Notes: generated from the letters alone by a model not told the origin. Positions 11,008 to 21,070 are shown, numbered from the stretch's first letter. The stretch: DNA of 64,000 nt from Peiella sedimenti (GCF_030504955.1 NZ_JAUKTR010000001.1:372001-436000), one strand, 5' to 3'. Made by a program: numbers and translations.

Positions 11008-12035
11008 TGCATCGGCCGATCCGGCTGCTCTATGTCGATGACGATCCGGGCCTCTCTCGCCTCGTCCAGAAAGACCTGCAGCGGCACAACTTCGTCGTCG
11101 AGATCGCCGCCGACGGCGAGGCGGGCCTGGAGCGCCTGAAGGCCGAGCCGCCGCGCGCCTTCGACGCCGTGGCCCTGGACCACTACATGCCGGGCCGCGA
11201 GGGCCTGGACGTGCTGCCCGAAATCCTGGCCCTGCCGGACGCCCCGCCGGTGGTCTATGTCACCGGCTCTCAGGAAAGCCGCATCGCCGTGGCGGCCCTG
11301 CGCGCCGGGGCGGCGGACTATGTGGTCAAGGACGCCGGGTCGGACTTTCCCGCCCTGCTGCGTTCGGCGCTTGAGGACGCGGTCATGCGCGACCGCCTGC
11401 GCCGCGCCAACGAACAGGCCCAGGAGGAAATCCGCCTGGCCAAGGACCGCGCCGAGGCCATGCTGCGCGAGGTCAATCACCGCGTCGGCAACTCGCTGCA
11501 GCTGGTGTCCAGCTTTATCGCCCTGCAGTCGCGCCACCTGTCCGACCCGGCGGCGCGCGAGGCGCTGAAGGACGCCCAGTCGCGCATCGAGGCCGTGGCC
11601 CATGTGCACCGGCGGCTCTACACCTCGGCCGATGTGGCCCGCGTGGCGCTGGACGGTTATCTGATGGGCCTTCTGGAGGAGCTGGAGCAGTCCGTGGCCG
11701 CCGGGGCCATCGACATCCGGCTTGAGGCCGAACCGTTGATGGTCTCGACCGACCAGGCCGTGTCGCTGGGCGTCATCGTCACCGAGCTGGTCACCAATGC
11801 CATCAAGTACGCCTATCCCGAGGCGGGCGGCGAAATCCGGGTGAGGCTGGAGGCGCGGGATGGCCGCGCCCTGCTGACCGTCGAGGACGACGGCCCCGGC
11901 ATGGGCGACGCCACGCCCAAGGGCACGGGCCTGGGTCAAAAGATCATCACCGCCATGGCGGGCAGCCTGCGCTCGAAGCTGGACTTCGATCCTGAGCACC
12001 GGGGCGTGCGCGCCCAGCTGGCCTTCGACCTGTAG
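11007..12035 (+). CDS. Hybrid protein: receiver domain fused to HWE/HisKA_2 histidine kinase
   Basis: A 342-residue protein. The N-terminal receiver (1-120) has VDDD, the acceptor Asp in ALDHYMPG, and the Lys in YVVKD. A short coiled linker leads to a HisKA_2-type dimerisation helix ([14 protein letters not shown]) and an ATPase domain with [16 protein letters not shown] and VEDDGPGMG. Proteins with a receiver in front of a HisKA_2 kinase are typical of alphaproteobacterial phosphorelays. The start ATG overlaps the previous stop. The three genes 9068-12035 look like one signalling cassette in which phosphate flow controls a soluble kinase. Confidence 0.88.
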   Translation: MHRPIRLLYVDDDPGLSRLVQKDLQRHNFVVEIAADGEAGLERLKAEPPRAFDAVALDHYMPGREGLDVLPEILALPDAPPVVYVTGSQESRIAVAALRAGAADYVVKDAGSDFPALLRSALEDAVMRDRLRRANEQAQEEIRLAKDRAEAMLREVNHRVGNSLQLVSSFIALQSRHLSDPAAREALKDAQSRIEAVAHVHRRLYTSADVARVALDGYLMGLLEELEQSVAAGAIDIRLEAEPLMVSTDQAVSLGVIVTELVTNAIKYAYPEAGGEIRVRLEARDGRALLTVEDDGPGMGDATPKGTGLGQKIITAMAGSLRSKLDFDPEHRGVRAQLAFDL

Positions 12036-12040
12036 CGATC

Positions 12041-12808
12041 ATGGATGCGCCCGCCGTCATTCTGGACCGGCCGCAACTGGCCGAGAACATCGGCTCGGCG
12101 GCGCGCATCATGGCCAACTTCGGCCTGACCGACCTGCGCCTGGTCAGCCCGCGCGACGGCTGGCCCCAGGAGCGGGCCTGGGCCACCGCTTCGGGAGCGA
12201 ACTGGCCGCTGGATGGGGCGCGCGTGTTTGACACGGTGGCCGACGCCATAGCCGACCTGAAGGTGGTGCTGGCGACGACCGCCCGCCCGCGCGAGACCAA
12301 CCTGCCTGTCGAGACGCCGCGCCAGGCCTCGGCCCGGCTGCGCGCCGCGATCGCCGACGGCCTGGCGTGCGGCCTGCTGTTCGGCGCGGAGCGCGCGGGC
12401 CTGGAGACCCAGGACATCGCCCTGTGCCAGGGCATCGTCACCATACCCATCGATCCGAAGTTCCACTCGCTGAACCTGGCCCAGGCCGTGGCCATCAACG
12501 GCTATGAGTGGTGGACGGGCCGCGCCGACGCGCCGCCGGACAAGTTCCGCGAGGGGCCGCCGCCGGCCGATCAGGCGTCCATGATGGGCCTATATGGGCA
12601 TCTGGAGGATGAGCTGGAGGCCGCCGGCTTCTTCTTCCCGCCCGAGAACAAGCCGTCCATGGTCCGGAACCTGCGCGTGGCCTTGGGCCGGGCGGGCTTC
12701 ACCGACCAGGAGGTGCGCACCCTGCGGGGGGTCGTCACAGCCCTGTCGAAGGGACGCGGCAAGGTGCTGGAGCGGCTGGCGCGCAAGAAGGCCGACCCCT
12801 CGGGCTGA
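12041..12808 (+). CDS. trmJ: tRNA (cytidine/uridine-2'-O-)-methyltransferase TrmJ-like (SPOUT)
   Basis: A 255-residue SPOUT-fold RNA 2'-O-methyltransferase. It shows the three TrmH/TrmJ motifs: the N-terminal RPQLAENIGSAARIMANFGL, the cofactor-knot loop GLLFGAERAGLE, and IPIDPKFHSLNLAQAV. TrmJ methylates position 32 in the tRNA anticodon loop. The C-terminal helical extension (about 170-250) fits TrmJ better than TrmL. The start lies 5 bp after the kinase stop, so it may be read with the upstream cassette. The exact tRNA target is inferred from the family. Confidence 0.85.
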   Translation: MDAPAVILDRPQLAENIGSAARIMANFGLTDLRLVSPRDGWPQERAWATASGANWPLDGARVFDTVADAIADLKVVLATTARPRETNLPVETPRQASARLRAAIADGLACGLLFGAERAGLETQDIALCQGIVTIPIDPKFHSLNLAQAVAINGYEWWTGRADAPPDKFREGPPPADQASMMGLYGHLEDELEAAGFFFPPENKPSMVRNLRVALGRAGFTDQEVRTLRGVVTALSKGRGKVLERLARKKADPSG

Positions 12809-12816
12809 CCTCGATC

Positions 12817-12846
12817 TTGACGCCCAAGGCCCTAGCCGCCATAAGC
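12817..12846 (+). promoter_or_regulatory. Possible housekeeping promoter for rpsD
   Basis: TTGACG (12817-12822) and ATAAGC (12841-12846) are separated by 18 bases, in the gap between trmJ and rpsD. The -35 match is good and the -10 is poor. This is the best candidate seen in the 162-bp gap; a leader of about 115 nt would precede rpsD. Confidence 0.3.
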
Positions 12847-12970
12847 GCGCCTTCGCGCCCGGGGCCCTGCCCGTCGGGGTGCGAAGCCATGACGGATGAT
12901 GCGTGTACCGCCGTTGAGATCGCCGCTCCAATCGGGGAGCAGCCGGGCCGCATCGAGAAGAGAGTGACAG

Positions 12971-13588
12971 ATGTCCAAGCGCCATAGCGCCAAGTACAAG
13001 CTCGACCGGGCCATGGGTGAAAACCTGTGGGGTCGCGCCAAGTCCCCCGTCAACAAGCGGTCCTACGGCCCCGGCCAGCACGGCCAGCGCCGCAAGTCCA
13101 AGGTCTCTGACTTCGGCCTGCAGCTGAAGGCCAAGCAGAAGCTGAAGGGCTACTACGGCAACATCACCGAGAAGCAGTTCGTCCGCGTCTATGCCGAGGC
13201 CTCGCGCCGCAAGGGCAACACCTCGGAGAACCTGATCGGCCTGCTGGAAAGCCGCCTGGACGCCGTCGTCTACCGCGCCAAGTTCGTGCCCACCCCCTGG
13301 GCCGCGCGCCAGTTCGTCAACCACGGCCACGTCACCGTGAACGGCAAGAAGGTCAACATCGCCTCCTACCGCGTAAAGCCCGGCGATGTGGTCGAGGTGA
13401 AGGAAAAGTCCCGCAACATGGCTCTGGTGCTGGAAGCCATGCAGTCGGGTGAGCGCGACGTGCCCGACTATCTGGAGCAGGGCGACCGCGGCTTCTCCGT
13501 GCGTTACGTGCGCATCCCGGAACTGGCCGAAGTGCCGTATCCGGTGAAGATGGAGCCGAACCTGGTCGTGGAATACTACGCCTCGTAA
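12971..13588 (+). CDS. rpsD: 30S ribosomal protein S4
   Basis: A 205-residue primary 16S-rRNA-binding protein. The N-terminal S4 domain starts [22 protein letters not shown], followed by the S4 RNA-binding fold ([33 protein letters not shown]). This version lacks the zinc-binding Cys cluster found in some phyla, as usual for Alphaproteobacteria. It is monocistronic here, with its own 162-bp leader and a strong intrinsic terminator just downstream. In E. coli S4 represses its own operon translationally; a similar role for this leader is only inference. Confidence 0.98.
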   Translation: MSKRHSAKYKLDRAMGENLWGRAKSPVNKRSYGPGQHGQRRKSKVSDFGLQLKAKQKLKGYYGNITEKQFVRVYAEASRRKGNTSENLIGLLESRLDAVVYRAKFVPTPWAARQFVNHGHVTVNGKKVNIASYRVKPGDVVEVKEKSRNMALVLEAMQSGERDVPDYLEQGDRGFSVRYVRIPELAEVPYPVKMEPNLVVEYYAS

Positions 13589-13641
13589 GCTGCGTTACCG
13601 CTCGCAACGCGGTTGCTCGCTGTTTGAGCGCCGAACTATCG

Positions 13642-13671
13642 AAGGCCCCGGAGCGATCCGGGGCCTTTTTT
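13642..13671 (+). terminator. Intrinsic terminator of rpsD
   Basis: A perfect 11-bp stem (AAGGCCCCGGA 13642-13652 with TCCGGGGCCTT 13657-13667) has a GCGA tetraloop and ends in a T-run at 13666-13671, about 55 bp after the rpsD stop. Confidence 0.93.
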
Positions 13672-13683
13672 CTGCGTGCCGAA

Positions 13684-13782
13684 GCCCCCTCACCCCCACG
13701 CGGGGAGGACGAGGGATCACGCCTTCTTCTCCTCCCCTGCGAAGCGGGGGAGGGGCGCCACGCGTAGCGTGGTGGAGGGGGC
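13684..13782. repeat. Palindromic intergenic repeat element
   Basis: A roughly 100-bp GC-rich palindromic block sits between rpsD and the Asp-box gene. The outer arms GCCCCCTCAC (13684-13693) and GTGGAGGGGGC (13772-13782) pair with one bulge. An inner 10-bp hairpin is formed by CCTCCCCTGC (13731-13740) and GCGGGGGAGG (13744-13753) around a GAA loop. Its composition resembles the dispersed GCGAAGC-centred intergenic repeats common in Caulobacterales genomes. A related GCGAAGC hairpin occurs at 23254-23268. Confidence 0.6.
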
Positions 13783-13867
13783 GAGCGGCTGATCCACCTT
13801 TCCGAAGATTCACTTGAGCCTGTGTCAAGGACGCTTTCCATTGGCTGCTCCACTTCGGGGGCATCAC

Positions 13868-14956
13868 ATGGATCGACGGCAGGTTCTCATCGGCGGGCTC
13901 AGCGGCCTAGCCGTGGCGGCGACGGGCGGGGCAGGGGCCCGCGCCCAGGCGGAGGCCGGCTGGGTCAAGCTGCCGACCGAGCCCTATCGCGGCAAGCAGG
14001 ACGACATCTTCTTCACCGATCGGCTGAACGGCTGGTACGGCAACGGGCTGGGCAAGCTGTTCCGCACCCGGGACGGGGGCGACAGCTGGACTCTGGCGGC
14101 CGAGCGGCCCGGGACCTTCATCCGCGCTCTGGGCTTTGTGGACGAGCACCTCGGCCTGATCGGCAACATCGGCACCGGCTATTTTCCCAATGTCCAGGAT
14201 GAGACGCCGCTCTACCGCACCACGGACGGCGGCGTGACCTGGAGCCCGGTTCAGATCGAGGGCGAGCTGAAGGGGATCTGCGCTATCTGCGTCCAGCGCG
14301 TGCCCTTCATCAACGCGGGCAGCCTGGACCATCGCGTGGTGCTTTGGGCCGGCGGGCGCGTTGGCGGTCCGGCGCATCTGGCCGTGTCGCGCGACCTGGG
14401 GCTCACCTGGACGGCCCAGGACCTGTCGCCGCTGACGGCCATGATCCTCGATGTCCAGTTCGTCAGCGAGCGCGTGGGCTTCATCGCCGGCGCCACGGAC
14501 GCCTCCGTCCAGGAGTCCCGCGCGACGATCCTGCGCACGGACGACGGGGGGCAGACCTGGAGCCGGGTCTATGAGGGCGGCCGTCCGTGGGAGCTGACCT
14601 GGAAAATGAGCTTCCCTTCGCCCCAGGTCGGCTACGTCACCGTGCAAAGCTATAATCAGGACCCCGCGAGCAGCGCCCGCTACGTGGCCAAGACGGCGGA
14701 CGGCGGCCTGACCTGGACCGAGCTGCCGCTGATCGATGACCTGCGCGTGCGTCAGTTCGGCGTCGGCTTCATCGACGAGCAGCGCGGCTGGATCGGGGCT
14801 GCGCCCGGCGGCTTCGAGACCCGCGACGGCGGCCAGACGTGGGCGCCGGCCGACATGGGTCCGGCGGTGAACAAGGTCCGCGTCGTGCGAGATCAGGCCG
14901 GCGCCTCGGTCTTCGCCATTGGGGCGGAGGTGCGGCGGCTGCTCATCCCAGCTTAG
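13868..14956 (+). CDS. Tat-exported Asp-box (BNR repeat) beta-propeller protein
   Basis: A 362-residue protein. The N-terminus MDRRQVLIGGLSGLAVAATGG is a Tat-type signal ending near ARAQA. The mature part has six Asp-box-like motifs (RDGGDSWT, TDGGVTWS, RDLGLTWT, DDGGQTWS, ADGGLTWT, RDGGQTWA), so a six-bladed propeller is expected. The layout resembles the Ycf48/HCF136-like and sialidase-like propellers, but no catalytic residues of sialidases were recognised and the role is unknown. The start at 13868 was preferred to an upstream TTG at 13814 because the Tat signal begins there. Confidence 0.75.
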   Translation: MDRRQVLIGGLSGLAVAATGGAGARAQAEAGWVKLPTEPYRGKQDDIFFTDRLNGWYGNGLGKLFRTRDGGDSWTLAAERPGTFIRALGFVDEHLGLIGNIGTGYFPNVQDETPLYRTTDGGVTWSPVQIEGELKGICAICVQRVPFINAGSLDHRVVLWAGGRVGGPAHLAVSRDLGLTWTAQDLSPLTAMILDVQFVSERVGFIAGATDASVQESRATILRTDDGGQTWSRVYEGGRPWELTWKMSFPSPQVGYVTVQSYNQDPASSARYVAKTADGGLTWTELPLIDDLRVRQFGVGFIDEQRGWIGAAPGGFETRDGGQTWAPADMGPAVNKVRVVRDQAGASVFAIGAEVRRLLIPA

Positions 14957-15026
14957 CCGTTCATCGGCGGTTCAGCCGCCACGGCCCAGCTTAAGGCCAC
15001 GCTTGTTCAACGAGGGGGACATACCC

Positions 15027-15143
15027 ATGCGTAAACTGATCATCACCCTGCTTGCCGTTGCGGCCCTGCCGGTTCTGTCCGGCTGCATCGTCATCGCCAC
15101 CGACGGCGACGAGCCCGAGCGTCACGCGACCCAGCATCACTGA
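15027..15143 (+). CDS. Very small lipoprotein (38 residues)
   Basis: A start codon with a good ribosome binding site (GAGGGGG) is followed by MRKLIITLLAVAALPVLSGC. This is a complete signal peptide with lipobox LSGC at Cys20. Only 18 mature residues follow, polar and His-rich (ERHATQHH). It overlaps the convergent thioesterase by 7 bp. Small lipoproteins of this kind are usually envelope components of unknown function. Confidence 0.65.
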   Translation: MRKLIITLLAVAALPVLSGCIVIATDGDEPERHATQHH

Positions 15144-15562
15144 GTGGGCTGAAACGCCGTCAGCATCTCGGCCGGGATCCGGTGCGGGCGCATGCTGGCG
15201 GCGTCCACCAGGCACCAGGTGCTGACCCCCTGGGCGCACAGGCGGCCCTGGTCGTCCTCGATGCGCACCATACGGTCGAAGCGCGGCCCCTGGGGCGTGC
15301 CAACCCAGGTGCGGGCCCGCGCCCTGGCGCCGGGTAAAAGCGGCCGGAAATAGTCCACCTCGTGCCGCAGCGCGACCCAGGACCAGTTCGCCCGCGTCGC
15401 CTCGTCAAAGCGCGCCAGCCAGTGCGCCGTGCCCGCGTCCTGCAGCCAGCGCACATAGACCACGTTGTTGACGTGGCCGTTCTCGTCGAAATCCGCCTCG
15501 AAAAGCGGCAGGTCCAGCTGGAAGACCTCGCGGTCCCCCGGCGGCTGAAGCTCGCGCCTCAC
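15137..15562 (-). CDS. Acyl-CoA thioesterase, 4HBT hotdog family
   Basis: A 141-residue hotdog-fold protein. The N-terminal ADFDENGHVNNVVYVRWLQD is the classic 4-hydroxybenzoyl-CoA thioesterase/FadM motif, with the catalytic-type Asp and HVNN. It is followed by the beta-sheet WSWVALRHEVDYFRPLLPG. Members hydrolyse short or aromatic acyl-CoAs in the cytoplasm. The start overlaps the grxD stop by 4 bp (ATGA), so it is the last gene of the bolA-grxD operon. Confidence 0.85.
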   Translation of the reverse strand: MRRELQPPGDREVFQLDLPLFEADFDENGHVNNVVYVRWLQDAGTAHWLARFDEATRANWSWVALRHEVDYFRPLLPGARARARTWVGTPQGPRFDRMVRIEDDQGRLCAQGVSTWCLVDAASMRPHRIPAEMLTAFQPTQ

Positions 15563-15903
15563 GCCCCGGTCACGCCCTTTTCGGCCAGCAGCGTCTGCAG
15601 CTCGCCGGCCTGGAACATCTCGCGCACGATGTCGCAGCCGCCCACGAAATCGCCTTTCACATACAGCTGCGGGATGGTCGGCCAGTCCGAATAGGCCTTG
15701 ATCCCCTCGCGCAGGGGCTCGCTTTGCAGCACGTCGACGCCGACGAACTCGGCGCCCAGGTGGTCAAGCACCTGAACCACGGTGGCCGAGAAGCCGCAGC
15801 GTGGCGCGTCCGGCGTGCCCTTCATGAACAGCACCACGTCGTGCTCCTTCACCGCCTTGTCGATGAAGTCGCGGATGGGGTCAGCGGCAGGTTGGTCGGT
15901 CAC
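15559..15903 (-). CDS. grxD: Monothiol glutaredoxin GrxD
   Basis: A 114-residue monothiol glutaredoxin with active site C36-G-F-S39. The glutathione-binding WPTIPQLYVKGDFVGGCDI stretch is intact. Proteins of this type bind a glutathione-ligated [2Fe-2S] cluster and hand it to acceptors, often as heterodimers with BolA. Here bolA lies two genes upstream on the same strand, which supports that partnership. The length and motif spacing are normal. Confidence 0.96.
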   Translation of the reverse strand: MTDQPAADPIRDFIDKAVKEHDVVLFMKGTPDAPRCGFSATVVQVLDHLGAEFVGVDVLQSEPLREGIKAYSDWPTIPQLYVKGDFVGGCDIVREMFQAGELQTLLAEKGVTGA

Positions 15904-15964
15904 GGGCGGGCCTCGGACGGGGAGGGGGGATCAGCCCGTCAGCTAGGCGCGCCGGACCCGTAAA

Positions 15965-16894
15965 TCAAGCCGAGGCGGCCTTGGGCTGGCCGGCCATGAC
16001 GCGCGCCATCTCTATCTGGGCGGGCACGGCGGGCGGTATTTCGCGCTCCGGCACCGCGGCCATGGCCTCGATGCGGGCAGCGTCGTCGGCCGTCGCCAGG
16101 GCGCTGGACACGGCCGGCTCGGTCAGGGCGTAGGCCAGGCACAGATCCTCGGCGCTCCAGCCGTTGGTGCGGTGCAGGAAGGCGAAGGGCCCGAAGTCCT
16201 GCTCCGGCTCCACAGGCTGGGCCTTGGCGCCCAAGCCGAACAGCCCTCGCTTTGTCGGCGCGGCGGGCGCGCCCTTCTTCACCGGCCGCAGCTCCTCAGG
16301 GTACCAGCCATAGGCCAGAACGGCCATGTCGCGCTCCAGCGCCATTCGCATGCGGTGCTTGATGCGCCAGGACGAGTTCACGTGCAGCGGGGTGAACAGC
16401 ACGTCGAAGGCGCCGGTCGAGACATAGGCGTCCATGGCCGGGCTCTCGCCCATGACACCAAGCATGGCCACGCGGCCCGCGGCGCGCTGGGCCTTCAGAG
16501 CCTCCAGCGTGGTCTGGGCCAGCTCCACCTCCGACGGATCGTTCAGCACGGCCATGTCTAGCTGGCCCAGGCCGGACACCGCCAGCACCCGGTCGATGCA
16601 GCCGGTCAGAGCCGGCGCCGAGAAGTCGCGCATGGCCTTGCCGCGCTCGCGCACCTCGCCCAGCGCGCAGGACACCACCACCAGCCGCCGATCCACGGAC
16701 GACAGGGCCTGGCCCAGCAGCTCGGCCACCACCGGGTCCGGGCTGGCCATGTGAAAAGCGTTCACCCCCTGCTCCAGGGCGGCGTAGACCAGGTCCCGCC
16801 CAGCCTCGGGCCCGCGCAGGGTCAGGCGCTCGTCCAGGGTCAGGGTGACGGCCGAAATGGCCGAGCCGGAGCGGCCCAGCGGACGATAACGCAT
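15965..16894 (-). CDS. Aldo/keto reductase-like protein lacking the catalytic motif
   Basis: A 309-residue protein that begins MRYRPLGRSGSAISAVTL, as aldo/keto reductases do, and keeps the TIM-barrel spacing. At the place where AKRs have an FDTA-x-x-YG motif (catalytic Asp and Tyr) it reads FHMASPDPVVAELLGQAL, so both residues are replaced. The fold is probably kept but normal NADPH-dependent carbonyl reduction is doubtful. It lies between bolA (1-bp overlap) and grxD. This gene could be a binding or regulatory protein of that pair; the role is unknown. Confidence 0.65.
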   Translation of the reverse strand: MRYRPLGRSGSAISAVTLTLDERLTLRGPEAGRDLVYAALEQGVNAFHMASPDPVVAELLGQALSSVDRRLVVVSCALGEVRERGKAMRDFSAPALTGCIDRVLAVSGLGQLDMAVLNDPSEVELAQTTLEALKAQRAAGRVAMLGVMGESPAMDAYVSTGAFDVLFTPLHVNSSWRIKHRMRMALERDMAVLAYGWYPEELRPVKKGAPAAPTKRGLFGLGAKAQPVEPEQDFGPFAFLHRTNGWSAEDLCLAYALTEPAVSSALATADDAARIEAMAAVPEREIPPAVPAQIEMARVMAGQPKAASA

Positions 16895-17133
16895 CAGTTC
16901 GCCTCCTTCGGCGGCGCGGCGGTCTCCAGCGCCAGGGCGTGCAGCTCGCCGCCCATGCGGCCCTCCAGCGCCCGATAGACCAGCTGGTGCTGGCGCACGC
17001 GCGGCAGGCCGGCGAAGGCCTCGTCGACGATGCGCGCGCGGTAGTGGTCGCCGTCGCCCGCCAGGTCCTCGACCACGATCTCGGCGCGCGGAAAGGCCTC
17101 GCGCAGCACGGCTTCAAGGTGGGCTTGGGCCAT
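16894..17133 (-). CDS. bolA: BolA family protein
   Basis: A 79-residue protein from the internal ATG at 17133 (MAQAHLEAVLREAF). The reading frame extends 18 codons further upstream, to 17187, but that part does not look like BolA. The family core is present: EDLAGDGDHYRARIVDEAFAGLPRVRQHQLVYRAL with the conserved His, then the C-terminal HALALET. BolA proteins bind monothiol glutaredoxins and help mature or sense Fe-S clusters. grxD is encoded two genes downstream in the same operon. Confidence 0.88.
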   Translation of the reverse strand: MAQAHLEAVLREAFPRAEIVVEDLAGDGDHYRARIVDEAFAGLPRVRQHQLVYRALEGRMGGELHALALETAAPPKEAN

Positions 17134-17225
17134 GGGCACGGGCAGCGGGCTCCTCAACACGGGGTACGGAAAAACCGTCCGGATCATGCGGCGTAAAGCT
17201 TAACGAGGGGCTTCCGCGAGGCCGG

Positions 17226-18044
17226 CTAGCCGCCTGTGCTTGGCCTTGGGTAGGCCGCTACACCCACGATCGCCCCGTTCAGGCTCTCGCGGTTGTTCCC
17301 CGGCGCCGCCAGTCGGCGCGGCGCCCGTCCCGGCTCCGTCAGCTCCACATAGACCGGGGTCCAGTCGTGGGGATGGGGCGGGGCGGGCTGGCGGCGCCGC
17401 GGCCGCAGCGGGGGATCCCACGGCCAGATGTCCGGCTCCCACGCACGGCAGGGATTGGCCAGCACCCGATCGAGGGTCGCCGCCATCTCGGCGTTCAGGC
17501 GGCCATGCTCGGGCGGCCAGCGCTCCTCGTCCGGCACGCGCCAGTTGCGCACGCTTTCAACATAGGCCTCCCAGGCCGGCGTACCCTCGGTCGCGCCCGG
17601 CGGCGGCGGAGGCGGCGGCGGGGGCGGCGTGTTGGTGCGGTTCTGCCGCCACATCCACCAGGTTCCGTCGGCCTCCTTCCAGACCCAGGCCCACATGGTG
17701 TTGGGGTGCATGCCGGCGGGCGGATGGATGGAGCGGATCATCACCACCGGCTCGGCCGGCGGACTGCGCCAGGCCCCTTCGGGCAGGCGCATCTCGTCGA
17801 ACATGCCCGAGATGAAGGCCCGGCTTCGCAGTTGCTGCTCGGTCGGCGGCGCCGACTGCTCCTCCGCGATGGCGGCCAGGTCGATCCCGGCCACGTGAGG
17901 GCACTGGGCGATGGGCGGCGGGGTTGGGCCGTTCGCCGCCAGCCAGGCCTGAACCTGGGGCAGGCTTTGCGGGTCGGGCCCGGTGGCGCAGGCGCCCAGA
18001 AGGGCCGCCGCACCGATGACGGCCATAGGGGTTCGCATCTTCAC
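17226..18044 (-). CDS. Predicted lipoprotein of unknown function with a poly-proline run
   Basis: A 272-residue protein. The signal peptide MKMRTPMAVIGAAALLGAC ends in lipobox LGAC at Cys19. The mature part is rich in Trp and Pro, with a run of ten prolines about midway (after RTNT) and a segment VWKEADGTWWMWRQNR. No catalytic motif was recognised. It is separated from bolA by 92 bp and is transcribed away from uvrB, so it probably has its own promoter in the 18045-18130 gap. Confidence 0.7.
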   Translation of the reverse strand: MKMRTPMAVIGAAALLGACATGPDPQSLPQVQAWLAANGPTPPPIAQCPHVAGIDLAAIAEEQSAPPTEQQLRSRAFISGMFDEMRLPEGAWRSPPAEPVVMIRSIHPPAGMHPNTMWAWVWKEADGTWWMWRQNRTNTPPPPPPPPPPGATEGTPAWEAYVESVRNWRVPDEERWPPEHGRLNAEMAATLDRVLANPCRAWEPDIWPWDPPLRPRRRQPAPPHPHDWTPVYVELTEPGRAPRRLAAPGNNRESLNGAIVGVAAYPRPSTGG

Positions 18045-18138
18045 TCTCGGTCCCGCGTTGCTCTGCGACCAAGCTAACCGCCTCGCCCGTGTCGTCCAGC
18101 CCTAGCCCTTCGCCCTCCGCTTCATTACCTTGACGTTC

Positions 18139-20379
<2,241 letters not shown>

Positions 20380-20388
20380 GGGCGAGCC

Positions 20389-20787
20389 TCAAGGCTGCCG
20401 CACGACCCACTCGTCGCCCTGCCGCCGGGCGGTCCAGCGCACGCCGCGCCAGTCCTCATAGTTCAGGATGGTGTCAGGATGGCCCGCCCCGCCGGCGACC
20501 GGCGTGTGGAAGAAGGTCCGGGTCCGCGCGTCCCATGTGGCGTTCCAGCAGCCGCCGCCCCAGGTCAGGTAGCGGATGTTGCGCGACTGGTGGCGCTCGG
20601 CCTGGGTCTCGGGATCGCTCGGGAAATGCCAGAACCATTCGCCGTCCAGGGCCGCGCTCCATCGGGAGCCGTCGCAGGTGACATAGCGGATCTCGTCGAC
20701 CGACCGCTCCTGGGCCGCCGCGCCCGTCGCCGCCAACACCAGGGCCAGCGCCGCCGCGCCCCCCGCCAACACGCCCGAACCCGTCAT
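20389..20787 (-). CDS. Small predicted secreted protein with two internal repeats
   Basis: A 132-residue protein from ATG 20787; the frame also allows 20841. The chosen start gives a clean signal peptide (GGAAALALVLAATGAAAQ). The mature part contains two similar units, IRYVTCDGSRWSAALDGEWFWHFP and IRYLTWGGGCWNATWDARTRTFFH, each rich in Trp with one Cys, so a duplicated small domain is likely. No family was recognised. The gene is bracketed by the two copies of the uvrB 3'-end repeat and is convergent with uvrB. Confidence 0.6.
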   Translation of the reverse strand: MTGSGVLAGGAAALALVLAATGAAAQERSVDEIRYVTCDGSRWSAALDGEWFWHFPSDPETQAERHQSRNIRYLTWGGGCWNATWDARTRTFFHTPVAGGAGHPDTILNYEDWRGVRWTARRQGDEWVVRQP

Positions 20788-20864
20788 GCCGTCGCCTCCG
20801 TCGTCTTCCCCCGTCAGGCCAAGAGTTACCAGAACCCGCAAGCTTGGCCATAGGCGCCGCCGCC

Positions 20865-20906
20865 GCCGAGTCAGTCGAGCGCTTCAGGAAGGGGCGAGGT
20901 AAGGGC
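20865..20906 (+). repeat. Direct repeat copy 2 (displaced uvrB 3' end)
   Basis: 42 bases match the uvrB 3' end (20341-20383) except for one C-to-T change and one missing G, which destroys the reading frame near the old stop. The two copies flank about 480 bp holding the small secreted-protein gene. Copy 2 borders the GC-poor ATPase module. A gene 3' end duplicated this way is what site-specific integration leaves behind; simple duplication is the alternative. Confidence 0.8.
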
Positions 20907-21028
20907 AGTTCGGCCGGATGGACCTAGGCAGCAAGACGCACCGGATGGACTGATGGCACCCTAGGCGCTTAGATAACCATTGGGGCATGCCAGGACCGGC
21001 CGTGGACAGAATTTCGCCAGTGTCCTGC

Positions 21029-21050
21029 GGTCGCAGCCGGTAGTGCGACC
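21029..21050. promoter_or_regulatory. Inverted repeat just upstream of the ATPase gene
   Basis: GGTCGCA (21029-21035) and TGCGACC (21044-21050) are perfect 7-bp arms with an 8-base spacer, ending 20 bp before the ATG at 21071. It could be an operator or a 5'-leader hairpin. A 10-bp direct repeat CCGGATGGAC also occurs at 20914 and 20941 in the same leader. Confidence 0.5.
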
Positions 21051-21070
21051 TTAGATTAGGGGAGCAAAGG

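Noticed and set aside
17605-17640. GC-rich simple repeat near 17.6 kb
   Set aside because: It encodes the ten-proline run of the lipoprotein and needs no other explanation.
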